A stretch of DNA of 64,000 bases, from assembly GCF_000744815.1 (NCBI RefSeq), contig NZ_JQMQ01000005.1, forward strand, positions 6,715,801 to 6,779,800. The letters are read 5' to 3'. The stretch is from Phaeacidiphilus oryzae TH49 (GTDB lineage Bacteria > Actinomycetota > Actinomycetes > Streptomycetales > Streptomycetaceae). Shown one piece after another: positions 9,934-19,237 of this stretch. The translations under genes and the position numbers were made by a program. A model generated the notes under the pieces. It did no database searches. It had not been told where the DNA came from and was given only the letters and a program-made list of their open reading frames with translations. Within the stretch, counting starts at the first letter, position 1; every line of letters begins with the position of its first letter.

Positions 9934-11092
9934 CAGCGGACTCCTCCGTCCTGCGCCTCCGCCGGACCCTCGGCGCGGATCTCGCCGGGGGCTCCAGAGA
10001 CGGGGGCCTGGGTTGTGCGGGCGGCCTCCGCCGCTGCGGCCCGGTGCCGGCCGGGCCTGGCGCCCGCGCCGGTGGTGCCGGAGCCCGGGGCCGTGCCGGT
10101 CGCCGCGCCGGCGGCGCCGCGGGTACGGACCACGGGGGTGAGGCCCAGCTCGAAGCGGGGGCCGCCGCGCCGGCGACGGGCGGAGCGCAGCCGGGGGTTG
10201 ATCACCTCGTCGATGCCGAAGTTGAGGAGGGCGAGCGCGATGCCGACCAGCGCCACGCAGATCGACGGCATCAGGTACCACCACCAGTAGCCGCTGATCA
10301 GCGCCGAGTCGGCCTGCGCCGAGTTGAGCATGGTGCCCCAGGTGACCTTCGCCGGTTGATCACGCCGAGCCAGGCCAGCGCCACATAGGTGCCGATGCCG
10401 TAGATCACCGTGAAGATGAAGGACGAGGCCAGGATCGGCAGCAGGTTGGGCAGGATCTCGAAGACCATGATCCGCCGGCGGGACTCGCCGATCACCCGCG
10501 CCGACTCCACGTAGTCCTGCCCGCGCAGGGAGAGCGTCTGGGCGCGCATCACCCGCGCGCCCCAGGCCCAGGCGGTGACCGCGATCACCGCGCCGATCAG
10601 CAGCGGGTTCGAGGTCGAGGTGGGCGGAAGCGGCCGCATCAGCACCATCAGGATCAGCAGGCCGGGCAGCGCCAGGAAGATGTTGGTGAGCGCGGAGAGC
10701 ACCTCGTCCACCCAGCCGCCCATGTATCCGGCGGTGACCCCGATGGCGACCGAGAGGAAGCTCGCCACCACGCCCGCGACCAGCGCGATCAGCAGGGTGT
10801 CCCGGCCTCCGGAGAGCACCTGGGAGAAGATGTCGTGCTGCTGCTGGTCGGTGCCGAACCAGAACTTGCCGCTCGGCGGAAGCGGGGTGGAGCTGGTGGT
10901 GTTCGCCTGCCAGTCGGCGGCGTGCGGGGCCACCATCGGGCCGAAGATCGCCAGCAGCACGAAGAAGAGGAGGATCGCCCCGCCCACGTACACCTTGCCG
11001 GAGGAGGGCAGCGGTATCCGCCGGCGTCGCCTGCCGGAGGCCGGCGGGGCGCCGGAAGGCGCCTCCGCGGTCGCTGCGGTCTGGATGACCAT
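9933..11092 (-). pseudogene. ABC transporter permease, OppC/DppC type, with single-base frameshift
   Basis: From ATG 11092 the protein follows DppC: a basic N-tail, a first helix at VGGAILLFFVLLAIFGP, and an EAA-type loop (DYVESARVIGESRRRIMVFEILPN). After AWLGVIN, at about 10352-10355, the frame fails and would stop at 10298. Adding one C on the coding strand restores PAKVTWGTMLNSAQ and the last helices (WWWYLMPSICVALVGIALAL), continuing to 9933 with a long Ala/Gly/Thr-rich tail. All other operon genes are intact, so a miscalled CCC run is quite possible. If the mutation is real, the importer lacks a functional second permease. Confidence 0.8.
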
Positions 11093-11095
11093 GGG

Positions 11096-12085
11096 TCAGG
11101 CCTCCCTGCGGGCACGGGGGTCGAGGAGCACGTACACGATGTCCGCGAGCAGGTTGGCGCCCAGCACGGTGAAGGTGACCACCAGCAGGATGCCCTGCAT
11201 CAGCGGGTAGTCGGTGGATGTCACCGCTTGGTAGATCTGGTAGCCGACGCCCGGGTAGCTGAAGACGATCTCGGTGATGATGGAGCCGGTCACCACCAGC
11301 GAGATGGAGAGCGCGAAGTTGGAGATGCTGGGCAGGATCGCGTTCCGCGCGGCCACCCAGACCACCTGCCGCCGCGGCAGCCCCTTGGCCGCCGCGACCA
11401 GGACGTAGTCCTCGTCCATGGTGGTGATCATCATGTTCCGCATGCCGATGATCCAGCCGGCGATCGAGGCCAGCGCGACCGTCAGGGCGGGCAGCACGCC
11501 GTGCTGCAGGACGCTGGAGATGAACGGCCAGTTCCACCCCGTGGTGAGGGCGGTGCCGTGACCCGCCGTCGTGTAACCGCCGTTCAGCGGGAACCACTTG
11601 AGGTAGAAGCCGCCGGTCATCAGCAGCAGCATGGCCAGGATGAAGTAGGGGATGGACTGGAAGAAGGTCGCCGTCGGCAGCAGCGCGTCCAGCAGGCCGC
11701 TGCGCTTCCAGCCGGCGATGATCCCCAGCAGGGTGCCGAGGAGGAACGCCAGCACCGTCGCCAGGCCGACCAGGCCGATCGTCCACGGCACGGTGGCCGA
11801 GAGCAGGGCGCCGACCGGGGTGTTGCGCGAGGTCGAGGTGCCCAGGTCACCGGTGAAGACGTTGCCCAGATAGGTCCCGTACTGCGCGGCCAGGGACTGG
11901 TGGGAGAAGCCGTACTGAGCGGCCAGCGCCTGAAGCTGGCCGGGGGTCAGGGTGGCCGACTTCATGGTGCCGAGCAGGCTCTGCAGGGCGCTGCCGGGGA
12001 GCATCCGGGGCAGGAAGAAGTTGATCGTGATGGCGGCGAAGGCGGCGACCGCGTAGAAGCCGAGCCTGCGGAGCAGCGTCGTCAT
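11096..12085 (-). CDS. ABC transporter permease, OppB/DppB type
   Basis: The protein has 329 residues and about six membrane helices. It opens with the usual OppB layout MTTLLRRLGFYAVAAFAAI and a long extracytoplasmic segment (residues 32-95). The cytoplasmic EAA loop is DEDYVLVAAAKGLPRRQVVWVAARNAILP, which contacts the ATPase. It ends four bases before the next permease starts. In this operon it forms half of the membrane channel. Confidence 0.9.
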   Translation of the reverse strand: MTTLLRRLGFYAVAAFAAITINFFLPRMLPGSALQSLLGTMKSATLTPGQLQALAAQYGFSHQSLAAQYGTYLGNVFTGDLGTSTSRNTPVGALLSATVPWTIGLVGLATVLAFLLGTLLGIIAGWKRSGLLDALLPTATFFQSIPYFILAMLLLMTGGFYLKWFPLNGGYTTAGHGTALTTGWNWPFISSVLQHGVLPALTVALASIAGWIIGMRNMMITTMDEDYVLVAAAKGLPRRQVVWVAARNAILPSISNFALSISLVVTGSIITEIVFSYPGVGYQIYQAVTSTDYPLMQGILLVVTFTVLGANLLADIVYVLLDPRARREA

Positions 12086-12169
12086 CGTCGGGCTGCCAAT
12101 CGTGAGAGGAGCAATCGTGTGAAGGGCATTGGTCCCAGGAGCGTTGTGCGGGTGGTCACGAGCAAGGCC

Positions 12170-13741
12170 TCAGAATGCCGTTCGGGGCAGGGACCGGTCG
12201 GTGGGCCGGATGGGCCGTTCGCCGGGCCGCTCGGACCCCTCGGCTGGTTGCCCGGACGGCAGCTCGGCCCGGCGGTCCACCGGCGGTACGGCGTTCTGCC
12301 TGGCCGCCAGCGCGTACCAGTGGGCGCTCGCCTTGGGGATCCGCCGCTGGGTCGCGTAGTCCACATAGACCGCGCCGAAGCGCTGGCTGTAGCCGTAGGC
12401 CCATTCGAAGTTGTCCAGCAGGGACCACTGGAAGTAGCCGCGGACGTCGGCGCCGTCCTCGATCGCCCGGTGGACGGCCAGCAGGTGGTCGTGGAGGTAG
12501 GCGATCCGCTCCGGATCGGCGACCCGGCCCTCGGGGTCGACGTAGTCGTGGAAGGCGGCGCCGTTCTCGGTGACCACCAGGGGCAGCCGGGGGTGGGCGC
12601 GGTGGAGGCCGACCAGCAGGTCGTGGAGTCCGGACGGGTCGATGTTCCAGCCCATCGCGGTGACCGGGCCCGGCGGCTGGTGGTGGAGGACGTCCTCGGC
12701 GCCGGGCCAGGGCGAGCCGGCCCCGGTGCCGTGGGCGGTGCTCAGCCGCGGAGCCGGGCGGTCCTGTTCGGCGGCCGACGGCGGGGCGGACACCAGGGTG
12801 GGGGTGTAGTAGTTGACGCCGAGCTGGTCGATGGGGGCGCCGATGGCCGCGATGTCGCTGTGCTGCACCAGCCGGTCCCAGTCGACCAGGTGGGCGGTGT
12901 CGCTCAGCAGGTCCTCGGGGTAGCCGCCGTCCAGGATCGGGCCGGTGAAGATCCGGTTGCCGACCGCGTCGATCCGGCGGGCCGCCTCGGCGTCGGCCGC
13001 GGAGGGGGTCAGCGGGCGGACCGCGTGGAGGTTGAGGGTGAGCCCGGCCTCCCGGACGCCGGCCGCGCGCAGCGCCGCCATCCCCCGCCCGTGCGCCAGG
13101 TTGAGGTGGTGGGCGGCGCGCAGGGCGTCGGAGGGGTTGGTGCGGCCGGGGGCGTGCACCCCGGAGCCGTAGCCGAGGAAGGCGCTGCACCAGGGCTCGT
13201 TCAGGGTGCTCCAGGTCTTCACCCGGTCCGCCAGCGCCTCGGCGACCAGGTGGGCGTACTCGCCGAAGCGCTCGGCGGTCTCCCGTACCGGCCAGCCGCC
13301 GGCGTTCTCCAGGTCCTGCGGCAGATCCCAGTGGTAGAGGGTGGCCACCGGGGCGATCCCGGCCTCCAGCAGGGTGTCCACCAGGCGGCGGTAGAAGTCC
13401 AGGCCGCGCTCGACGGCCGGGCCGTGGCCGGTGGGCTGGACGCGTGGCCAGGAGACGGAGAAGCGGTAGGCGCCCAGTCCGAGTTCCGACATCAGCCGGA
13501 CGTCGTCGCGCCAGCGGTGATAGTGGTCGACCGTGATATCGCCGGTGTCCCCGTTGTGCACCTTGCCGGGAGTGTGGCTGAACTTGTCCCAGATCGACGG
13601 GGTGCGCCCGTCCTCCGCGACCGCGCCCTCGATCTGGTACGCGGCCGTCGCCGCCCCCCACAGGAAGCCGGGCGGGAAGGAGGGCCAGCCGGGCGGGGCG
13701 GCACTGTTTCCCTGGGGTTTGAGCGATTCGACCGAAGTCAT
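12170..13741 (-). CDS. GH1 family beta-glucosidase
   Basis: This 523-residue protein has no signal peptide, so it should be cytoplasmic. The GH1 N-terminal signature [15 protein letters not shown] is at residues 26-40. The acid/base glutamate is E182 in TLNEPW and the nucleophile is E392 in VVTENGAAF, so the double-displacement machinery is intact. It should cleave beta-glucosides or cello-oligosaccharides brought in by the ABC importer encoded just downstream. It heads the operon, and two CebR-type boxes lie at its 5' end, one of them overlapping the Shine-Dalgarno region. The last 30 or so residues are a polar tail. Confidence 0.93.
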   Translation of the reverse strand: MTSVESLKPQGNSAAPPGWPSFPPGFLWGAATAAYQIEGAVAEDGRTPSIWDKFSHTPGKVHNGDTGDITVDHYHRWRDDVRLMSELGLGAYRFSVSWPRVQPTGHGPAVERGLDFYRRLVDTLLEAGIAPVATLYHWDLPQDLENAGGWPVRETAERFGEYAHLVAEALADRVKTWSTLNEPWCSAFLGYGSGVHAPGRTNPSDALRAAHHLNLAHGRGMAALRAAGVREAGLTLNLHAVRPLTPSAADAEAARRIDAVGNRIFTGPILDGGYPEDLLSDTAHLVDWDRLVQHSDIAAIGAPIDQLGVNYYTPTLVSAPPSAAEQDRPAPRLSTAHGTGAGSPWPGAEDVLHHQPPGPVTAMGWNIDPSGLHDLLVGLHRAHPRLPLVVTENGAAFHDYVDPEGRVADPERIAYLHDHLLAVHRAIEDGADVRGYFQWSLLDNFEWAYGYSQRFGAVYVDYATQRRIPKASAHWYALAARQNAVPPVDRRAELPSGQPAEGSERPGERPIRPTDRSLPRTAF

Positions 13742-13742
13742 G

Positions 13743-13756
13743 GAGGAGCGCTCCCA
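13743..13756. promoter_or_regulatory. CebR-like box overlapping the beta-glucosidase ribosome-binding region
   Basis: The GGAGCGCTCCCA core matches 12 of 14 positions of the CebR consensus TGGGAGCGCTCCCA. It lies immediately upstream of the GH1 start codon. Binding here would block translation-start-proximal transcription. Confidence 0.6.
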
Positions 13757-13793
13757 TCGGAGGTACGCGGATCTTGGGTATGGTGCTGCACAT

Positions 13794-13815
13794 CTCGTGG
13801 GAGCGCTCCCACGAG
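13794..13815. promoter_or_regulatory. Perfect CebR operator
   Basis: TGGGAGCGCTCCCA (13798-13811) is exactly the CebR consensus of streptomycetes. It is embedded in a 22-bp perfect palindrome spanning 13794-13815. It lies between the GH1 operon and the divergent cebR-like gene. In known species CebR releases this site when cellobiose is bound. Confidence 0.85.
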
Positions 13816-13917
13816 GTTGGCCATAACGGTGCTGCCGGACCGGGCTTATGTCAAGAGTTGAAGCCGGATCAGTTGTCGGCCTGTAATGGGCGACCGGTGG
13901 ACTGCGAGAGGTGGACG

Positions 13918-14973
13918 ATGAGTCGGACGGATGGCGCCGCCGGGGCCCGTGCGCGGGATGGGGCCGGAGCGCGGCCGACGCTGGAGGCAGTGGCCGAGCG
14001 GGCCGGTGTCGGGCGCGGCACGGTGTCGCGGGTGATCAACGGATCGCCGCGGGTCAGCGAGCGGGCGAAGGCCGCCGTCGAGCAGGCGATCGCCGAGCTG
14101 GGGTACGTCCCCAACCGGGCCGCGAGGGCTCTCGTCACAAGTCGAACGGACTCGATCGCCGTGGTCGTCCCGGAGACCGAGACCCGTTTGTTTTCCGAAC
14201 CTTACTTCTCCGAGATAATCCGCGGAGCGGTGGCGGAGCTGTCCGACGCGGACAAGCAGGCGCTGCTGATCCTGGTGCGCACCGAGCGGGAGCGGACCCG
14301 GCTGGCCGACTACCTCGCGGCCCAGCGGGTGGACGGGGTGCTGCTGGTCTCCGTGCACGGGCACGACCCGCTGCCGGGGATGCTGGAGCGGCTCGGCCTG
14401 CCCACCGTGCTGGGCGGCCGCCGGAACGACGCCGAGACCTTCAGCTACGTCCACGCGGACAACGTGGGCGGCGCGCGGGCGGCCGTCCGCCACCTCGCCG
14501 GCCGGGGGCGGCGGGTGATCGCCACGATCACCGGCGACCTGGACCAGGAGGGCGCCAGGGCCCGACTGGACGGCTGGCGGGCGGCGCTGGCCGAAGCGGG
14601 GCTGGACGCGGACGACTCGCTGGTCGGCGTCGCCGACTTCAGCGAGCGGCAGGGCGAGGCGGCGATGCGCGAGCTGCTGGCGCGGCGGCCGGAGCTGGAC
14701 GCGGTCTTCGTGGCCAGCGACGTGATGGCGGCGGCCGCGATCCGGGTGCTGCGGGCGGAGGGGCTGCGGGTGCCGGAGGACGTCGCGGTGGTGGGCTTCG
14801 ACGACTCCTTCATCGCCCGCCACACCGAGCCGCCGCTGACCTCCGTCCGGCAGCCGACGGAGGAGATGGGCCGGGCGATGGCCCGCATCCTCCTCTCCCA
14901 GCTGACCGACCCGGAACGGGTCCATGAGCAGGTCGTCCTCGGCACGGAACTGGTGGTGCGGGGCTCGGCGTGA
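13918..14973 (+). CDS. cebR: CebR-like LacI family repressor of cello-oligosaccharide use
   Basis: With the ATG at 13918 (GAGAGG upstream) the protein has 351 residues. The HTH reads [20 protein letters not shown] and is followed by the hinge [20 protein letters not shown], both very close to characterised Streptomyces Ceb[22 protein letters not shown] opens the type 1 periplasmic-binding-like effector domain. The neighbouring perfect TGGGAGCGCTCCCA site supports the assignment. It faces the GH1/importer operon and should repress it, and probably itself, until cellobiose appears. Confidence 0.88.
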   Translation: MSRTDGAAGARARDGAGARPTLEAVAERAGVGRGTVSRVINGSPRVSERAKAAVEQAIAELGYVPNRAARALVTSRTDSIAVVVPETETRLFSEPYFSEIIRGAVAELSDADKQALLILVRTERERTRLADYLAAQRVDGVLLVSVHGHDPLPGMLERLGLPTVLGGRRNDAETFSYVHADNVGGARAAVRHLAGRGRRVIATITGDLDQEGARARLDGWRAALAEAGLDADDSLVGVADFSERQGEAAMRELLARRPELDAVFVASDVMAAAAIRVLRAEGLRVPEDVAVVGFDDSFIARHTEPPLTSVRQPTEEMGRAMARILLSQLTDPERVHEQVVLGTELVVRGSA

Positions 14974-14980
14974 CGAAACG

Positions 14981-14996
14981 GCGGCCGCGAGGCCGC
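14981..14996 (+). terminator. Hairpin after cebR
   Basis: GCGGCC-GCGA-GGCCGC gives a perfect 6-bp stem with a tetraloop, eight bases after the cebR stop. Its position fits a GC-type terminator. Confidence 0.45.
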
Positions 14997-15089
14997 GGCC
15001 GCGGCTGCGGTCATCGGCTCGGGGGCTGCGCCTGCGCCCCCGTCGTCGGCCGGACCGGTCGGTGGCGGGCGCCTGGGCCGGGGCGAGGC

Positions 15090-15206
15090 GGGTGCGCCGA
15101 CGGGGCGGGTGCGCCGACGGGGCGGGTGCGCCGGTAGGGCGGGCGCCACGACAGGGCGCTGCGCCGACAGGGCGCTGCGCCGGCAGGGCGGGTGCGCGGG
15201 ACGGGC
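15090..15206. repeat. Minisatellite of seven 16-17-bp units
   Basis: Seven head-to-tail units derive from GGGTGCGCCGACGGGGC. The first two are identical (15090-15106 and 15107-15123); the rest differ by a few bases or are one base shorter. Unit length is not a multiple of three, so it is not a coding repeat. It occupies part of a 474-base gene-free spacer (14974-15447). The rest of that spacer (15207-15447) is GC-rich sequence in which I see nothing recognisable. Confidence 0.75.
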
Positions 15207-15447
15207 GTGCGGCGGGGGCCGGCGCGGAACTCGGAGCGGGCGCCGACCGGGGCACCGAGAGCGGGCCGAGGCGGCCGATGGGCCGTGGACGTCGTCGGCA
15301 CGGCTGGGGGTGGCCTCGGCGGTGCAGGAGAGGTGGCCGGGGGGCGCCGTCGGGGCGGTGGTGTTAGGCCGGGGACGGGCCCGGTGGGGCTGCGGTCTGC
15401 GGGCCGGCGCGGGGGGCGGGGCTGGGCCCCAGGGCGCGGGCGCGGGG

Positions 15448-16548
15448 TCAGGCGGAGCGGCCGGCGGGGGGCTGGAGGCCGGAGAGGATGTTGTCGAAGC
15501 GGCGGCGCGAGGTGGTGGACTGGACCCGCAGGCGGCTGATCCGGAACGGGTCGGGTGACCCGTCCGCGGACTCGCGGTGGTCGAAGAGGGCGTGGTCGTC
15601 CAGGAAGGCCGACCGGTAGCCGAGTTCGCCCAGCACCGCCGCCGCCCGCGGATCGGCCGCGCCGTCCGGATAGGCGAAGGCGGTCGGCGCCGTGCCGGTG
15701 AGGCGGGTCAGCGTGCGGTGGGCGTCGGTGATCTCCGCGCGGACCGTCGCGTCGTCGCAGCGCGTCAGCAGCGCGTAGGACTGCGACTGGCTGCCGATCT
15801 CCACCCCGCCGTCCCGCAGCAGGCCGAGGTCCGCGGCGGTCAGCTGGAGCCGCCCCGGCGCCTGCCGGCGGGTGCTCACCCGCAGCTCGGCCAGCGTCCG
15901 GTGCCGGTCCGGATCGGGCATGGCGCGCAACTGCCGCAGCACGTCCGCCGGATCGGCGGACGGCAGGGCGCGGGCGCGTCCGCCGTTCGCGGCCAGGAAG
16001 GCCGCCTCCTCCCACCACAGCGGCCGCTCGGTGCCGAGCAGCCCGGCCACCACGAAGGCCACCGCGGGCACTCCGGCCCGGGCCAGCACCGGCAGGGCGT
16101 CGGTGACCGCCGAGCGGTGGCCCTGGTCCAGGGTGACCAGCACGGCGTGCGGCGGCAGCGGTTCGCCGCCGGCCAGGGACTCCTCGACCCGGGCCAGCGA
16201 GACCGGATTGGCCTGCGAGGCCACCCGCTCCATCTGGGCGCGGAACGACTCCCGGTCGTCCACCCCCTGGTAGGAGAGGACGGCCAGCCGCCTGGCCGCG
16301 CGCTTGCGGAGGATCGGCTGCATCGGCGAGCGGCCGAGGAGCGCGCCGAGCCCGCGCCGGCGGGCGAGTATCCCGCGCTCGCCGCGCTCGCCGGGCTCGT
16401 CGCCCCAGGTGGAGTCGCCCACCGGCCGGGCCGGCGGCGAGGTCGTGCGGTCCGCCCGTGTGGGGGCGGCGGCAGCGCCGTGCGTCGCCGCGACCCAGGG
16501 TGGCGGTGCCGCGGGGCGGTTGGCGGTCATGGTGTTCGGCTGTCGCAC
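15448..16548 (-). CDS. Polysaccharide deacetylase (CE4/NodB) homologue with degenerate active site
   Basis: The GTG at 16548 follows GAAGGGGAAACC; the protein has 366 residues and no signal peptide. The CE4 fold is recognisable: PVLARAGVPAVAFVVAGLLG after strand 1, LWWEEAAFLAANGG, and TAFAYPDGAADPRAAAVLGELGY. The catalytic motifs are altered. TFDDG has become TLDQG (139-143), the metal-binding HSxxH region is GSQSQSY (252-258), and the usual YHSV near the N-terminus is YQGVDD. The metal ligands are therefore largely lost, and a hydrolase function is unlikely. It may be a binding or regulatory pseudoenzyme. Stop is at 15448, and no obvious partner gene is adjacent. Confidence 0.75.
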   Translation of the reverse strand: MRQPNTMTANRPAAPPPWVAATHGAAAAPTRADRTTSPPARPVGDSTWGDEPGERGERGILARRRGLGALLGRSPMQPILRKRAARRLAVLSYQGVDDRESFRAQMERVASQANPVSLARVEESLAGGEPLPPHAVLVTLDQGHRSAVTDALPVLARAGVPAVAFVVAGLLGTERPLWWEEAAFLAANGGRARALPSADPADVLRQLRAMPDPDRHRTLAELRVSTRRQAPGRLQLTAADLGLLRDGGVEIGSQSQSYALLTRCDDATVRAEITDAHRTLTRLTGTAPTAFAYPDGAADPRAAAVLGELGYRSAFLDDHALFDHRESADGSPDPFRISRLRVQSTTSRRRFDNILSGLQPPAGRSA

Positions 16549-16918
16549 GGTTTCCCCTTCCGTCGAGCCGAAGCGACCGCACGGGGTGGTCGGTCGCGTA
16601 TGCATGACCCGCACCCTCCGACGAAGGTTGTACGCCCGGGGGCGATATCGCGGTTGTCCGCGAGGTCTCCCCATGCTGCGCCGGTCCATCCCAGTCCCTT
16701 CGCCGGACCGCCACGCCGGGGTGAAGGCCGGTGAGCGAAGGGTGGGGGTTCCACCAGCGGATTCTTCGAGGATCGTCACGCGGGATCACCGATGGGCGAC
16801 AAGGAGTGCCCGCCCTCGGCGGCCCCGCCGTAGCGTGGTCGGCGTCAGCGGCGGCGGCCCGGAGAGGGGCGGGTCCGCGGAGCGCGAGCGGGGTGTGGCG
16901 AGGCTCGGAGGGAGCGCC
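16549..16918. other. 370-base intergenic region between divergent genes
   Basis: This is the shared 5' region of the deacetylase homologue and the membrane protein at 16919. A perfect 7-bp stem, GCGACCG (16573-16579) with CGGTCGC (16591-16597), lies 25 bases upstream of the deacetylase GTG and could fold in its leader. I find no convincing riboswitch consensus or small gene. Confidence 0.4.
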
Positions 16919-17479
16919 ATGAGCAGCGGTACGGCATCGGCGGGCGCGCCGGCAGCGGCGGGCGGCGCGATGGAGTGGACGGGGAGCGCGCGCAACTGGT
17001 GGCAACTGGTGCTGGGCGCCGTCGCGGGGGTGTGCGTGGCGATCGGGGTGCTGGTGGTGCTGGACGTGCAGGACGCGGCGTCCGGTACGGCGATGGCGAT
17101 GACCGCCGCCGGCAGCCTGGCGGCGGGGCTGCTCCTCGGGGCCGGCGCGCTCGCCTTCCTCTGGGTGCGGGTCGGCGTGGACGGGGAGGGGGTGACCGTG
17201 CGCTGCGGCGCCGGCGGGCTGCCGCGGGCGCGGTTCCGGCTGGCGGATGTGGCGGACGCGTCCCGCGCCGAGGTCTCGCCGCTCACCTGGGGCGGCTGGG
17301 GCTACCGCTTCCGCGGGGCCGGCCGGGAGCGGGCGTACGTCATCCGGGGCGGGCCCGCGCTGGTGCTCCGACTCGGCGACGGCCGGCGGGTGACGGTCAC
17401 GGTGGACGACCCGGACGGCGCTGTCGCGGCGATCGCCGCGGCGCGGGCGGCGACGACGGCCGGCGGCCGCGAGAGCTGA
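16919..17479 (+). CDS. Two-helix membrane protein with PH-like C-terminal domain
   Basis: The protein has 186 residues; the ATG is preceded by GGAGGGAG. Two helices (WQLVLGAVAGVCVAIGVLVV and MTAAGSLAAGLLLGAGALAF) are followed by a soluble beta-rich stretch, VRVGVDGEGVTVRCGAGG through RFRLADVADASRAEV. The layout resembles bacterial PH-domain membrane proteins: helical hairpin, then a short beta domain with an RVTVTVDDPDGAVAAI end. No enzymatic motif is seen, and the role is unknown. Confidence 0.65.
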   Translation: MSSGTASAGAPAAAGGAMEWTGSARNWWQLVLGAVAGVCVAIGVLVVLDVQDAASGTAMAMTAAGSLAAGLLLGAGALAFLWVRVGVDGEGVTVRCGAGGLPRARFRLADVADASRAEVSPLTWGGWGYRFRGAGRERAYVIRGGPALVLRLGDGRRVTVTVDDPDGAVAAIAAARAATTAGGRES

Positions 17480-17520
17480 TCGGGCGCCCGCTTCCGGGCC
17501 CCGGGCCGTGGTCGCGGACC

Positions 17521-17556
17521 CCGTGCGGTGGTTGCGGACCCGTGCGGTGGTTGCGG
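17521..17556. repeat. 17-bp direct repeat in intergenic spacer
   Basis: CCGTGCGGTGGTTGCGG occurs at 17521-17537 and again at 17540-17556, with a weaker third copy just before it. It lies in the 291-base spacer 17480-17770 between convergent genes. Confidence 0.6.
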
Positions 17557-17702
17557 CGCCCGTCATCCGCCCCCCAGGCGCTCGGAGTTCGCTTGCGCCG
17601 GGGGCACCCGCGCGAGGGCCGCTCGGCGGCACGATGGCTGCGGTGTCCGGCAGCCACCCTCGCCGCCTCGCCGAGAGGCCCGGGTAGGTCCCCTGCGAAG
17701 GC

Positions 17703-17751
17703 CTTTCGACGGTGCGCCGAAAGCACGCACCGGACGCCGAGGGCTTCGGCG
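17703..17751. terminator. Two adjacent hairpins between convergent genes
   Basis: CTTTCG/CGAAAG (17703-17708 and 17718-17723) and CGCCGA/TCGGCG (17735-17740 and 17746-17751, five-base loop) are perfect 6-bp stems. They lie just downstream of the minus-strand membrane-protein stop at 17771 and can serve as its terminator. Confidence 0.5.
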
Positions 17752-17770
17752 CAAGGTCCGCATCCCCGCC

Positions 17771-19102
17771 CTAGCGGGGCGCGGCGGGTGGTGGCTCGGG
17801 GCGGGCGGTGGTGAGGCCGAGGAGGAGGCCGGTGGCGGCGGCGACCAGGGGGGTGGTGAGGGCGTCGGCGGTGGCGGCCTCGACGGCGAGGAAGGTGAGG
17901 GCCGCGGCGCCGGTCAGCGCCTGCGGTGCCGGGGCGGGGGCCAGCAGCAGGGCGTACTGGCCCCAGACGTATGCGGCGCCGAGCAGCAGCAGGCCGGGGA
18001 GGCCGAGCTGGGCGCCGGCGCGGAGGAGGGCGGGGACGGCGGTGGGGGAGTCCAGCAGTCCCGGGCCGAGGCCGCGCAGCGGGTGCGCGGCGAGCTGCGC
18101 GTACGCGGGATGCCAGGCCGGCAGGAGTCCCTGACGGGCGGTCAGCAGTGCCCCGGCGGCGATCGCCGCGCCGAGGGTGCCGAGCAGCAGGATTCCGCCG
18201 AGCCGGTGCCGGGCCCGTACGCCGGCCGCGCAGACCAGCACGGTGCCGACGGCGGCGATCGTGCCCGGTGAGAGGCCGGCGGTGAGGGCGAGCTGGGCGG
18301 TGGTCAGCAGCGCGACCAGGAAGAGTGCCCGGCGGGCTGCCCAGCGGTCGGCCCGCAGCGCGGCCAGGCAGAGCAGCGCCACGGCGAGTGCGGAGAGCGC
18401 GGCCGTGGGCGGGGAGGCGGCGATCGACGGCCGGACGGCGGGTGCCGGGACGGCGTCCGGGGCGAGGGCGGAACCCGTCAGCGCGGGGACGAAAGCCGCC
18501 AGGGCGGCGAGCACGGCCAGGGCCAGCCCCGCCGCGGCCGGCGCGGCGGCCGGGCGGACGGCGCCGGCGATCCTGCCCACCGCGAAGCCGGCGGTCGCCG
18601 CAAGCAGCGCGATCAGCGGGTCCTCGGGGCGGGCGTCCCGCCCCGCCGAGCAGTACACCACCCAGGATGCGCAGGCGACGAGCAGCAGCAGCCCGGTGAC
18701 GTCGGCGGAGAGCGGCGGCGGCGCGGGCAGGCTCCTGGGGGCGTGCTGGGCCGCGGGCGGGTCGGGCCCCTCGGGCGGGCCGGATGCGCCCGCCGACGCC
18801 GGCGGGTCGGCGGCGCTGGGGCGGTCGCGGGGCGAGGCCGGAGCGAAGGTGCGAGCCGCGCCCGTGGGAGCGCTCGCCGCCTCCCCCGCGCCCTCGTCCG
18901 GGGCCGATACCGCGGGCAGCGGCGCCCCGCTCTCCGGCGAATCGTTCCGCCGCCTGCTGTGCGGGTTGTGCCGGCCGCCCGGCTCGTGCGGGTCACCCGG
19001 CGTGGGCGGGCCGTCCGGCTCGTGCGGGTCACCCGTCGGGGGAGCGGTGCTCGGCGGGGTCGGTTCGGCGTTGGTGTGCGGTGGTTGATGCATCGTCGAC
19101 AT
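17771..19102 (-). CDS. Multi-pass membrane protein resembling O-antigen ligase/polymerase proteins
   Basis: Starting at the ATG at 19102 (MSTMHQ) the protein has 443 residues; an alternative ATG lies at 19093, and neither has a strong ribosome-binding site. The first 130 residues are Pro/Gly/His-rich and disordered (GDPHEPDGPPTPGDPHEPGG). About nine to ten hydrophobic helices follow, with a periplasmic-like segment GLLPAWHPAYAQLAAHPLRGLGPG. This His/Arg-containing loop recalls the Wzy/WaaL loop where a glycan is transferred, for example in O-antigen ligase-like proteins of actinomycetes. That family link is moderate, and no substrate can be stated. Confidence 0.6.
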   Translation of the reverse strand: MSTMHQPPHTNAEPTPPSTAPPTGDPHEPDGPPTPGDPHEPGGRHNPHSRRRNDSPESGAPLPAVSAPDEGAGEAASAPTGAARTFAPASPRDRPSAADPPASAGASGPPEGPDPPAAQHAPRSLPAPPPLSADVTGLLLLVACASWVVYCSAGRDARPEDPLIALLAATAGFAVGRIAGAVRPAAAPAAAGLALAVLAALAAFVPALTGSALAPDAVPAPAVRPSIAASPPTAALSALAVALLCLAALRADRWAARRALFLVALLTTAQLALTAGLSPGTIAAVGTVLVCAAGVRARHRLGGILLLGTLGAAIAAGALLTARQGLLPAWHPAYAQLAAHPLRGLGPGLLDSPTAVPALLRAGAQLGLPGLLLLGAAYVWGQYALLLAPAPAPQALTGAAALTFLAVEAATADALTTPLVAAATGLLLGLTTARPEPPPAAPR

Positions 19103-19237
19103 GCGGCCGTCGCCCCCCGTGCTCCCCGTGCGCGGCGGTCTCGGCCCGTCGGAACGCCGCCTTTCCCACGTTAGCGCCCGGGCTCGCCGGTGGTGTCGCT
19201 CCGGAGCCGGGAAAATCCAGCACGTAGGGTCTGGCAC

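Noticed and set aside
16549-16918. c-di-AMP or other riboswitch before the deacetylase homologue
   Set aside because: I compared the leader by eye with the known conserved blocks and found no match; only a 7-bp stem is evident.
15011-17632. Very long minus-strand open frame across the deacetylase and membrane-protein genes
   Set aside because: Arg/Pro/Ala-only composition without any domain; it is the antisense or off-frame reading of GC-rich genes and spacers.
18869-18883. Further CebR-like box (TGGGAGCGCTCG)
   Set aside because: It lies inside a coding region, matches only part of the consensus and has no sugar gene nearby.
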